Below the pieces are notes generated by a model. That model ran no database searches. It saw nothing but the letters and a program-made list of their open reading frames with translations, and had not been told where the DNA came from. Both the position numbers and the translations under genes were made by a program. A stretch of 36,285 bases of DNA from DAOPJM01 sp035399665 (GTDB lineage Bacteria > Bacillota > Clostridia > Christensenellales > CAG-138). Below, piece after piece: positions 14,663-21,237 of the stretch (its first letter is position 1; every line of letters begins with the position of its first letter). The DNA lies in NCBI GenBank assembly GCA_035399665.1, contig DAOPJM010000018.1:1-36285 (forward strand), in the 5' to 3' direction.

Positions 14663-15577
14663 ATGGTATTATCGAACTTTGACGAATTGGTGAAGGCGGT
14701 TCAGGGCTTTCACAAGAAGCGCGTGGTGGCGATAGCCTCCGCGGAGGACGAGGCTATTATCGAGGCGGGGCTATGCGCCTATCACGAGGACATAGCAAGA
14801 CCCATCTTTATCGGCAACGCCGCGATAATTCGCGAGATAATGGCCGAGAAAACTGACCGTGTATCGGATTTCGAGATAGTGGACGCCCCGCGCGAAAAAA
14901 CGGGTCAGTACGCCGTGGACATGGTAAAGAGCGGCGAGGCGGACATATTGATGAAGGGACTGATGGAATCGCGTGATTTCTTGGGACCGATAGTCAAGAA
15001 GGAGAACGGTCTGCGCACGGGCAACATCATGAGCCATGTGGCTTTCTTCGAGCTGCCGAACTATCATAAGCTGCTCATGGCCACCGACGGCGGCATGGTG
15101 ATGTACCCGACGCTTGAGGAAAAGCGACACATTATCGACAACGCGACCTTGGCTTTAAGGGCTATGGGCTATGAGTGTCCCGAACACGCCGTGGTGTGCG
15201 CGATAGAATTCGTCAACCCAAAGATGACGGAGACAGTTGAGGCGGCGGAGCTTGCGCGCATGAACGAACAGGGCATAATCAAGAATTGCGTGGTTGTTGG
15301 GCCTATTTCCTATGACGTCGCGATGCGCACCGACATAGCGAGGCACAAGGGCTACGATTCGCCCCACTGCGGCGACTTCGATTGTTTGATAATGCCCAAT
15401 ATGCAGGCGGGGAACATACTCGGAAAGTCGTTCATCGTCACAGCCTGCGCACCCATGGCGGGTGTAATAATGGGAGCAAAGGCGCCCGCCGTCATGACAA
15501 GCAGAGGCTCAAGCGCGGAGGAGAAGTTCAACTCCATAGCAATGGGCGCGTTAATCGCGTTCGGGCTGGGCGAGTAG
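14663..15577 (+). CDS. ptb: Phosphate butyryltransferase-type acyltransferase
   Basis: 304 residues, the length of Ptb rather than Pta. Motifs of the phosphate acetyl/butyryltransferase family: GEADILMKGLMESRDFLGPIVKKENGLRTG and, near the end, QAGNILGKSFIVTACAPMAGVIMGAKAPAVMTSR. It exchanges CoA for phosphate on an acyl-CoA, giving an acyl phosphate that a kinase can use to make ATP. Placed 73 bases after iorB, it may act on the aryl- or branched-chain acyl-CoA products of IorAB (inference); no butyrate kinase gene is in this window. The ATG follows ACAAGGAGATTGT. Confidence 0.9.
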   Translation: MVLSNFDELVKAVQGFHKKRVVAIASAEDEAIIEAGLCAYHEDIARPIFIGNAAIIREIMAEKTDRVSDFEIVDAPREKTGQYAVDMVKSGEADILMKGLMESRDFLGPIVKKENGLRTGNIMSHVAFFELPNYHKLLMATDGGMVMYPTLEEKRHIIDNATLALRAMGYECPEHAVVCAIEFVNPKMTETVEAAELARMNEQGIIKNCVVVGPISYDVAMRTDIARHKGYDSPHCGDFDCLIMPNMQAGNILGKSFIVTACAPMAGVIMGAKAPAVMTSRGSSAEEKFNSIAMGALIAFGLGE

Positions 15578-15629
15578 GGGCAAAGAACACACAAAAATCT
15601 ATTCACGTACCCTTAGGAGGCAAAATAGC

Positions 15630-16145
15630 ATGGCGAATATAATCGGAACCGAGCTTGCAGATATGCCCAAGCTCAAGTTCATCGGCAAGAAGTATTTGGA
15701 TGAGGACAGGAATGAGTACGGCACTTACGGTCACAGGTGGGGCGAGTGGTTCAAAAACGGCTGGTTCAATCTGCTTTGCGGCAACGGCGGCATAGAGGGC
15801 GTGAGCGATTCCTACATAGGCTTGGAGCGCTGCAACAACGGCACGTTCGAATACTATATCGGCATATTCATGGCGGCAAGCGACCCCGTTCCGGAGGGCT
15901 TTATCTCGGAGGACATACCCGCGGGGAAGGTCTTTATGTGCCACATCAAGGGCAGGGAGGATACGGGCGAGATTTACGGCGAGGCCATGACGCGCCGCTG
16001 CTTTGCCATGATGGAAGCGGCGGGCTACAAGCCGCGCTCGGACGGCTGGCAGTTCGAAGGCTACGGTTGCCCCTCGTTCACGGAGCCTGATGAGAAGGGG
16101 CGCGTTATCCTGGACTACGGCATATATGCCGCCGACGAGGACTGA
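15630..16145 (+). CDS. GyrI-like small-molecule-binding protein
   Basis: 171 residues forming a single GyrI-like/AraC effector-binding-type fold: KFIGKKY near the start, YIGLERCNNGTFEYYIGIFMA, then the IPAGKVFMCHIKG segment and a C-terminal ILDYGIYAADED. Related stand-alone proteins bind hydrophobic small molecules or hydrolyse reactive ones; a few act as gyrase inhibitors. No DNA-binding domain is attached. Good ribosome site (TTAGGAGGCAAAATAGC). Last gene of the ior cluster; a strong terminator follows 34 bases later. Confidence 0.75.
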   Translation: MANIIGTELADMPKLKFIGKKYLDEDRNEYGTYGHRWGEWFKNGWFNLLCGNGGIEGVSDSYIGLERCNNGTFEYYIGIFMAASDPVPEGFISEDIPAGKVFMCHIKGREDTGEIYGEAMTRRCFAMMEAAGYKPRSDGWQFEGYGCPSFTEPDEKGRVILDYGIYAADED

Positions 16146-16179
16146 AGAACACGACAGTCAAAGCATAAGTTCATTAATT

Positions 16180-16215
16180 CGCCGAAAGATTTTTGCTTTC
16201 GGCGATGTTTTTTTA
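16180..16215 (+). terminator. Intrinsic terminator of the ior-ptb cluster
   Basis: Perfect 9-bp stem: CGCCGAAAG (16180-16188) and CTTTCGGCG (16196-16204), 7-base loop, followed by ATGTTTTTTTA. Confidence 0.92.
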
Positions 16216-16286
16216 GGATGCGTTAAGGCAGGCGGATAGAATATAGTCAAGCGTTGATGATAAGCAACGGCAAGGAGGTAAACTAA

Positions 16287-18218
16287 ATGAAAAGATTTAT
16301 TGCGATACTTATCGGCTTATGCCTGATCTTTGTTATGTGCGTCGGATGCGGCGCCGAGACGGACACGAATACAGAGACGCCGTCGGCGACGGACGCCGCG
16401 GACGAGACCGAAGTACTGAACATACTGAGCCTCACCTCAAGCACAGTAGACGCCTATGTTGAAAGCATAGACGGCAACACCCTGATGCTGACGCTTGGCA
16501 CAGTTTCTGAATCGAGCGGCATGGGCGGCATGACGCCACCGGATATGCCCTCAGGCGACAGCGGCTCTACTCCACCGGATATGCTCTCGGGCGACAGCGG
16601 CTCTACTCCACCGGATATGCCCTCGGGCGGCTCGACCTTCATCAAGGGCGACACGGCGGCGACTCTTATCATACTTGATGAGTCTGTAATTTACAGCGAG
16701 CAGAACGGCAAGGCCCAAAGCGCGGCGCTTTCGGGCATCAAGGAAGGCTCGGTTATCGAGATTGTGATAGACGAGAACAGCGAGCTTAGCTCCATCACCG
16801 TTTTAGACGTTACGATAGAGGACGCGGAGCACGGCTCCGATACACAAGGCGCGGGTTTGGGCGCACCCTCAGGTATGGGCGAAGCGCCTTCGGGCGGACA
16901 GTCAAGCGGAGTTTCGAACTACACAGCCGTAAGCACTTACAGCGAGGACGCCACTGTTGAGGACGAGAGCTTCAGCTCCACCGGCGCCGATGAGAACGCG
17001 GTGCTTGTGACCAACTCGGCAACGGTACTCTTTAGGAACATCGCTTTGAGCCGTCTGTCAGGCGACAGCACGGGCGGCGACAGCTCCAGCTTCTACGGCG
17101 TCGGCGCGGGTCTGCTTGTAATCGACGGCACGGCGTACATAGACGGCGGCAGCTTCACGACGGATGCGGCGGGCGGCGCAGGCGTATTCGCTTTCGACAC
17201 GGGCGTTGTGTACATCGCGGGAGCTACCATTTCCACGGAGCGGGATACCTCCGGCGGCATCCATGTGGCGGGCGGCGGCACGCTCTACGCTTGGGATTTG
17301 ACCGTAACCACGCAGGGCAATTCATCGGCGGCCATCCGTTCCGACAGGGGCGGCGGCACCATGGTGATTGACGGCGGAAGCTACACTTCCAACGGCACGG
17401 GTTCGCCCGCGGTCTACTGCACGGCCGATATAGCCGTCAACGACGCGGTTCTTACCGCGACAGGCTCGGAAGCGGTGTGTGTCGAGGGTCTGAACAGCCT
17501 GTACCTGTTCGACACGGAGCTTAGCGGTGATATGAACGACGACTCTCAGAACGACACCACATGGACAGTAATAGTCTATCAGAGTATGTCGGGCGATTCA
17601 GAGGTCGGAAACAGCACCTTCAACATGGTAGGCGGCAAACTCGTCTCCCTCAACGGCGGGCTGCTCTACACAACCAACACCGAGTGCCATATCCTTCTGT
17701 CCGATGTTGAGATCGAGCAAAGCGAGGACTGTGAATTCTTCCTGCAATGCACGGGCAACAACAATCAGCGCGGATGGGGATCGGCAGGCTCCAACGGCTC
17801 CGACTGCACCTTCACGGCGGTAAGTCAGAGCATGACCGGAGACGTTATATGGGACAGCGTCAGCACTCTTAGCTTTTATATGACCGAAGGCAGCGCGCTT
17901 TACGGCGCGGTCGTTAATGACGAGACATGGGCAGGTAACGGCGGAAACGGTTACTGCAAGCTGTACATCGACGAGAGCAGCAGCTGGATTGTCACGGGTA
18001 ACAGCAGCGTAACCGAGCTGTACAGCGCAGGCGTCATCGAGGACGCGGAGGGCAATTCGGTGGGCATCATAGGAACCGACGGCGTCGTCTACGTTCAGGG
18101 AACGAGCGAGTACACCATAACGGTTTCGACCTATGAGACCACGGCAGACATGTCGGGCGCCGACAGCGTACCCACGTTCTCAGCCTACGCGGTGGAGAAG
18201 CCCTCCGAATTGGAGTAG
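16287..18218 (+). CDS. Predicted lipoprotein with beta-helix-like repeats
   Basis: 643 residues. N-terminal signal with a likely lipidated Cys (V-G-C at 19-21), so probably anchored on the outer face of the membrane. Residues about 84-115 contain a 12-residue repeat (PPDMPSGDSGST, two full units plus a partial third). From about residue 210 the chain is a series of Gly/Ser/Thr-rich short strands (IDGTAYIDGGSF, TLYAWDLTVTTQGN, MVIDGGSYTSNGTG, SLYLFDTELSG), the pattern of a right-handed parallel beta-helix such as pectate-lyase-like or carbohydrate-binding proteins. No catalytic motif was recognised. The ribosome site is AAGGAGGTAAACTAA. Followed 126 bases later by a gene for a membrane protein with a cytochrome b5-like domain; shared function is inferred. 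Confidence 0.75.
   Translation: MKRFIAILIGLCLIFVMCVGCGAETDTNTETPSATDAADETEVLNILSLTSSTVDAYVESIDGNTLMLTLGTVSESSGMGGMTPPDMPSGDSGSTPPDMLSGDSGSTPPDMPSGGSTFIKGDTAATLIILDESVIYSEQNGKAQSAALSGIKEGSVIEIVIDENSELSSITVLDVTIEDAEHGSDTQGAGLGAPSGMGEAPSGGQSSGVSNYTAVSTYSEDATVEDESFSSTGADENAVLVTNSATVLFRNIALSRLSGDSTGGDSSSFYGVGAGLLVIDGTAYIDGGSFTTDAAGGAGVFAFDTGVVYIAGATISTERDTSGGIHVAGGGTLYAWDLTVTTQGNSSAAIRSDRGGGTMVIDGGSYTSNGTGSPAVYCTADIAVNDAVLTATGSEAVCVEGLNSLYLFDTELSGDMNDDSQNDTTWTVIVYQSMSGDSEVGNSTFNMVGGKLVSLNGGLLYTTNTECHILLSDVEIEQSEDCEFFLQCTGNNNQRGWGSAGSNGSDCTFTAVSQSMTGDVIWDSVSTLSFYMTEGSALYGAVVNDETWAGNGGNGYCKLYIDESSSWIVTGNSSVTELYSAGVIEDAEGNSVGIIGTDGVVYVQGTSEYTITVSTYETTADMSGADSVPTFSAYAVEKPSELE
16536..16630 (+). repeat. 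36-bp in-frame tandem repeat
   Basis: Units at 16536-16571 and 16572-16607, with a partial third to about 16630, each starting CCACCGGATATG and encoding PPDM(P/L)SGDSGST. Near-identical at DNA level, so copy number could vary by slippage. It makes a flexible Pro/Ser/Gly linker in the lipoprotein. Confidence 0.85.
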
Positions 18219-18344
18219 CTCTCAACAGCTTTCAAGACGGTGGGTACAAGGGGCGGCTTTTACCGTCCCTCATCCGTTCGGCAGCTAAAAAGCTGAGGAA
18301 TGACCGCTTTAAAAAAAGACACCACCAACGAAGGGACAATGAAG

Positions 18345-19265
18345 ATGAAACGAAACAGAACAAAACTCATAATCGATATAATTCAGGTTGTGACGCTCAC
18401 GGCTCTCTGCGTATTCGGAGAGCTGTCAAGCCTGAATCACGAGCTGTTGGGACTTGTATTCTTGGCGGCGTTTATTGCGCATATCGTGGTCAACAGGCGC
18501 AGTCTGTTCCACTTTTCACGCGAGGACAGGATGCGCAACGTGGTATGCGCCCTGAATATTCTTTCGGGCGCGGCGTCGCTCGTGTGCGTACTGAGCGGAA
18601 TAATGATTTCCGAGCTGTTTCCCGCGCTCAACGTCGGCAAGCTTTGGATGTACAGACTGCATTATTACAGCTTCATCGCGTCTGCGGCGCTGATAGTCCT
18701 GCACCTTTTGGCGCATATTCCATGGATACGCCATGTGTCTGTGAAGATATGGCAGCAGAAGCGTTCCACAATATTCGTGGCGGTCGCTGCATCGATAGTG
18801 TTGACCGCGCTGACGCTGTTTGCGGGCGAGGCGCTCACATCCGCGTCCGAGGGCGGACAGTCGGCCGAGACGGAAGCCTCTGCCGAGACTGAAGCCTCCG
18901 ATGATATAATTATTGTCACGGAAGCCGAAGCCACGCCGCAGGGCACGATTGAGGAGCCGCAGACCGACGCCGACAAGACGGAGACAGACGAGACGGAGAG
19001 CGGCAACTCCGACGAGGAGCAGACCGAGGAAGGCTCCGACGAGCTTCCGGTATTCACGGCGGAGACGCTTTCGGAGTACAACGGGAAGAATGGTATGCCC
19101 GCGTACATGGCGGTGGACGGCATAGTCTATGATGTATCATCCATATTCAGGAACGGAACTCACCATGGTTACAGCGCGGGTACCGACCTAACAAACGCAT
19201 TCAACCGCGAGCACTCGTCACGGGAGCTTCAGGGCCTTACCATAGTCGGCACATACGAAGGATAA
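18345..19265 (+). CDS. DUF4405-like membrane protein with C-terminal cytochrome b5-like domain
   Basis: 306 residues from the ATG at 18345, which lies 8 bases after AAGGGA; ATGs at 18339 and 18300 are in frame but badly spaced. About five transmembrane helices (residues about 8-180) contain several histidines (NHELLG, AHIVV, LHYYSF, VLHLLAH), as in DUF4405/b-type cytochrome-like proteins. A long acidic Thr/Glu/Ser-rich linker (about 185-235) leads to a C-terminal cytochrome b5-like domain (EYNGKNGMPAYMAVDGIVYDVS, then GTHHGYSAGTDLTNAF and EHSSREL), whose His residues are candidate haem ligands. With five helices and an inside N-terminus, that domain would face outward. Probably transmembrane electron transfer; donor and acceptor are unknown. 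A terminator follows directly. Confidence 0.75.
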   Translation: MKRNRTKLIIDIIQVVTLTALCVFGELSSLNHELLGLVFLAAFIAHIVVNRRSLFHFSREDRMRNVVCALNILSGAASLVCVLSGIMISELFPALNVGKLWMYRLHYYSFIASAALIVLHLLAHIPWIRHVSVKIWQQKRSTIFVAVAASIVLTALTLFAGEALTSASEGGQSAETEASAETEASDDIIIVTEAEATPQGTIEEPQTDADKTETDETESGNSDEEQTEEGSDELPVFTAETLSEYNGKNGMPAYMAVDGIVYDVSSIFRNGTHHGYSAGTDLTNAFNREHSSRELQGLTIVGTYEG

Positions 19266-19282
19266 AAGGTGAAGAAAGGGGG

Positions 19283-19315
19283 CTGCCGCTGTTTATTGCG
19301 GCAGGCTCTTTTTTT
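19283..19315 (+). terminator. Intrinsic terminator after the cytochrome b5-domain gene
   Basis: CTGCCGC (19283-19289) pairs with GCGGCAG (19298-19304), 8-base loop, then GCTCTTTTTTTC. It separates this transcript from the ATP synthase operon. Confidence 0.88.
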
Positions 19316-19397
19316 CGCATATAGAGCCGAGGTTTTGAAAAGCATTCGGAAAGAGGAAACAATCGACGGGATAGTGCGAGAGCGGGTCTGACCTTTC

Positions 19398-19446
19398 AAA
19401 AATCAAGCTCGTAACGAAGTTATTACGTTTCACATCCTTGATTTTT
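19398..19446 (+). promoter_or_regulatory. Long inverted repeat overlapping the atp promoter
   Basis: AAAAATCAAG (19398-19407) is perfectly complementary to CTTGATTTTT (19437-19446), and inside it CGTAA (19410-19414) pairs with TTACG (19423-19427). The right arm contains the TTGATT -35 hexamer of the atp promoter. It could be an operator or, for an upstream transcript, a terminator-like stem with a U-tract. Confidence 0.55.
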
Positions 19447-19465
19447 CTAAAAACTGTGGTATGAT
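19438..19465 (+). promoter_or_regulatory. Predicted promoter of the ATP synthase operon
   Basis: TTGATT (19438-19443), a 16-base spacer, TATGAT (19460-19465), start expected near 19472, just ahead of the first operon gene. No other promoter or terminator was seen down to 25941. Confidence 0.6.
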
Positions 19466-19495
19466 AAACTAAATGATTATGTGGGAGTGAGCGCT

Positions 19496-19801
19496 TTGGA
19501 AACTGTCGAATGGCTTGCCGCGATAGGCGGTCTCATCTTTGGTCTGCTTGTCTGCGTCCTAAAGGATTTATCGACAAGAAGCATGGCTGACGCGTATCCG
19601 AACGGCTTTTTGAAGGCGGCTCTCATCCGTCAGGCGTTCAACCTGGTCTGCGTTGTGTCGGCGTGGGCGGTCGGGAGTTATTTTTCCCTTCCGCTTATAC
19701 CCTTGCTTATAGGCGCCGCGTTGGGCGTGACGCTTCCCACGATCATAATCTATGGCATTCGCCGCAAAAAGGGCGGCGCGAACGGACAAAAGAAAGGCTG
19801 A
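19496..19801 (+). CDS. atpI: AtpI-like small membrane protein of the ATP synthase operon
   Basis: 101 residues if started at the TTG at 19496, five bases after GGGAGTGA; an alternative GTG at 19481 precedes that ribosome site and is less likely. Three or four hydrophobic segments (WLAAIGGLIFGLLVCVLK; FNLVCVVSAWAVGSYF; LPLIPLLIGAALGVTLPTIIIYGI) and a basic tail (RRKKGGANGQKKG). Position directly before atpB, with the stop one base before the atpB ATG, matches atpI/uncI of Bacillota, whose product assists Fo/c-ring assembly or magnesium supply. Sequence similarity to AtpI is weak, so the name rests mainly on position and topology. Confidence 0.65.
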   Translation: METVEWLAAIGGLIFGLLVCVLKDLSTRSMADAYPNGFLKAALIRQAFNLVCVVSAWAVGSYFSLPLIPLLIGAALGVTLPTIIIYGIRRKKGGANGQKKG

Positions 19802-19802
19802 C

Positions 19803-20480
19803 ATGGGTTCTTCAGAGGTACTGTTCAAAATATTCGGCTTAAACGTCACTGCGGAGGTCACCACGCAGTGGGGCATTATCGCGGTGCTGACCCTCATAGG
19901 ATTTCTCTCGACGCGCAAGCTTGAGGAACGCCCAAGGGGTTTACAGAACGCCATGGAGCTTGCGGTCAGCAAGCTGTTCAACTTCGTGGCGGGTATGCTC
20001 GGCAAGGAAAAGACAGCACGTTTCTTCCAGTTCTTCGCGACCATGTTCATCTTCATCATCGTGTCGAACTTCATCGGGATATTGCCGGGAGCGGGTATGC
20101 TTTGGGGCTTTAAGGCGCCGACCTCATCGTTGTCGGTCACGGCGGGCTTGGGCGTCACGGTGTTTGTGGCCGTGATAGTGTTCGGCATACGCTGCGTGGG
20201 CGTCAAGCGCTACCTCAAGCACTTCATAAGCCCCGTCGCTATCATGCTGCCATTCATAATAATTGACGAGTTGGTGCGCCCCATGTCGCTGGCGCTGAGG
20301 CTTTACGGCAACATCTTCGGAGAGGAGACCGTAACCGAGGAGCTGTACGGCATATTCCCCGTTGGCCCGCCAATCATCATGATGGTTTTGAGCCTGCTTT
20401 TCTGCACCATACAGGCGATAGTCTTTACCATGCTCTCCGCAATCTACGTTGACGAGTCAACGACCATCGAGGAAGCTTAA
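19803..20480 (+). CDS. atpB: F1Fo ATP synthase subunit a
   Basis: 225 residues, polytopic membrane subunit of Fo that forms the ion half-channels with the c ring. The conserved fourth-helix motif is ELVRPMSLALRLYGNIFGEE, with the essential arginine R166 and downstream Asn/Glu; other family marks are FKAPTSSLSVTAGLG and the C-terminal ALTMLSAIY-like helix (FTMLSAIYV). Start at the ATG behind AAAGG and one base after the previous stop. Length is normal for Gram-positive a subunits. Confidence 0.95.
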   Translation: MGSSEVLFKIFGLNVTAEVTTQWGIIAVLTLIGFLSTRKLEERPRGLQNAMELAVSKLFNFVAGMLGKEKTARFFQFFATMFIFIIVSNFIGILPGAGMLWGFKAPTSSLSVTAGLGVTVFVAVIVFGIRCVGVKRYLKHFISPVAIMLPFIIIDELVRPMSLALRLYGNIFGEETVTEELYGIFPVGPPIIMMVLSLLFCTIQAIVFTMLSAIYVDESTTIEEA

Positions 20481-20500
20481 CAAGCTCACAACTCTATATA

Positions 20501-20514
20501 TGGGGAACGCCCCA
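20501..20514 (+). other. Small hairpin upstream of atpE
   Basis: TGGGG-aacg-CCCCA, a tight 5-bp stem in the 83-base gap between atpB and atpE. That gap also has an A-rich run and a very strong ribosome site (AAGGAGGATATAT). Extra translation signals here are expected because c is needed in many copies; the hairpin's role is not known. Confidence 0.45.
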
Positions 20515-20563
20515 AATAAGAGCGGCGATAAACAAACCTAAGCAATCATTAAGGAGGATATAT

Positions 20564-20782
20564 ATGAACACAGCATTAGCAGCGGCGCTTACCATCGCAG
20601 TCGCGACCATCACCCCCGCAATAGCGCAGGGCATCACTTCCAAGGCGGCGATGGAGGCCATAGCCCGTCAGCCCGAGGCGGCAGGACAGATTCGTTCCAC
20701 CCTGCTTATCGCGCTCGCATTGATGGAAGCGCTGACCATTTACGGTCTGTTGATAGCGTTCATGCTTGTCAACAAGATCTAA
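20564..20782 (+). CDS. atpE: F1Fo ATP synthase subunit c
   Basis: 72 residues, a two-helix hairpin that oligomerises into the rotor ring. The polar loop ARQPEA (34-39) is canonical. The ion-binding carboxylate is E55 in LMEALTIYG, with Y60. Gln22 in the first helix (PAIAQG) corresponds to the Na+-site glutamine of Ilyobacter-type c subunits, but the following Ser/Thr of that site are Ala56/Leu57, as in proton-type Bacillus subunits. The GxGxGxGxG pattern of helix 1 is largely replaced (TITPAIAQG). Strong AAGGAGG ribosome site. Confidence 0.95.
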   Translation: MNTALAAALTIAVATITPAIAQGITSKAAMEAIARQPEAAGQIRSTLLIALALMEALTIYGLLIAFMLVNKI

Positions 20783-20801
20783 GCATTTTTCGGAGGAGTC
20801 A

Positions 20802-21236
20802 ATGAACATCGACTTTTCGGTGTTGATCTGGACCATTGTGGATTTCCTTATCCTGATGGTGCTATTGAACCTCGTGCTCTATCGTCCCATACTGCGCCAT
20901 ATGAACGAGCGCAGGAAGCGGACGGATGAGGGCGTCGAGGCAGGTCGGCTTGCCGAAAAAACGCTGGATGAACGCAGCCAAACGCTGAACAACGAGCTTG
21001 ATTCCGAGAGGAAGCAGGCGGCCTTGCAGTGTCAACAGAGCGCGAGCGATACAGCACGCTTTCGCGAGGAGGCTTTCGCGGCCGCCGAGCTGGGCGTCGC
21101 CGACAAGCGCGACGAAGTAAAAGCGAAGCTCAAGGCCACTGAGAAGGAGCTTATAGCCGAGCTGACGCCCGACATGGACGAGCTGGCCAAGCTGCTTGCC
21201 GTTAAGCTCTTGGGCGACGGGACGAAGGAGGAATAG
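20802..21236 (+). CDS. atpF: F1Fo ATP synthase subunit b
   Basis: 144 residues, slightly short. One N-terminal transmembrane helix (VLIWTIVDFLILMVLLNLVLY, residues about 6-26) is followed by a long charged coiled coil (about 30-125) and a C-terminal LAKLLAVKLLG that matches the end of canonical b subunits. It forms the peripheral stalk. Start at the ATG behind GGAGGAGT; an in-frame upstream extension overlaps atpE and was rejected. It lies one base before the fused gene, which carries a second b-type segment, so the stalk is likely a heterodimer of this b and the fused one. Confidence 0.92.
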   Translation: MNIDFSVLIWTIVDFLILMVLLNLVLYRPILRHMNERRKRTDEGVEAGRLAEKTLDERSQTLNNELDSERKQAALQCQQSASDTARFREEAFAAAELGVADKRDEVKAKLKATEKELIAELTPDMDELAKLLAVKLLGDGTKEE

Positions 21237-21237
21237 C

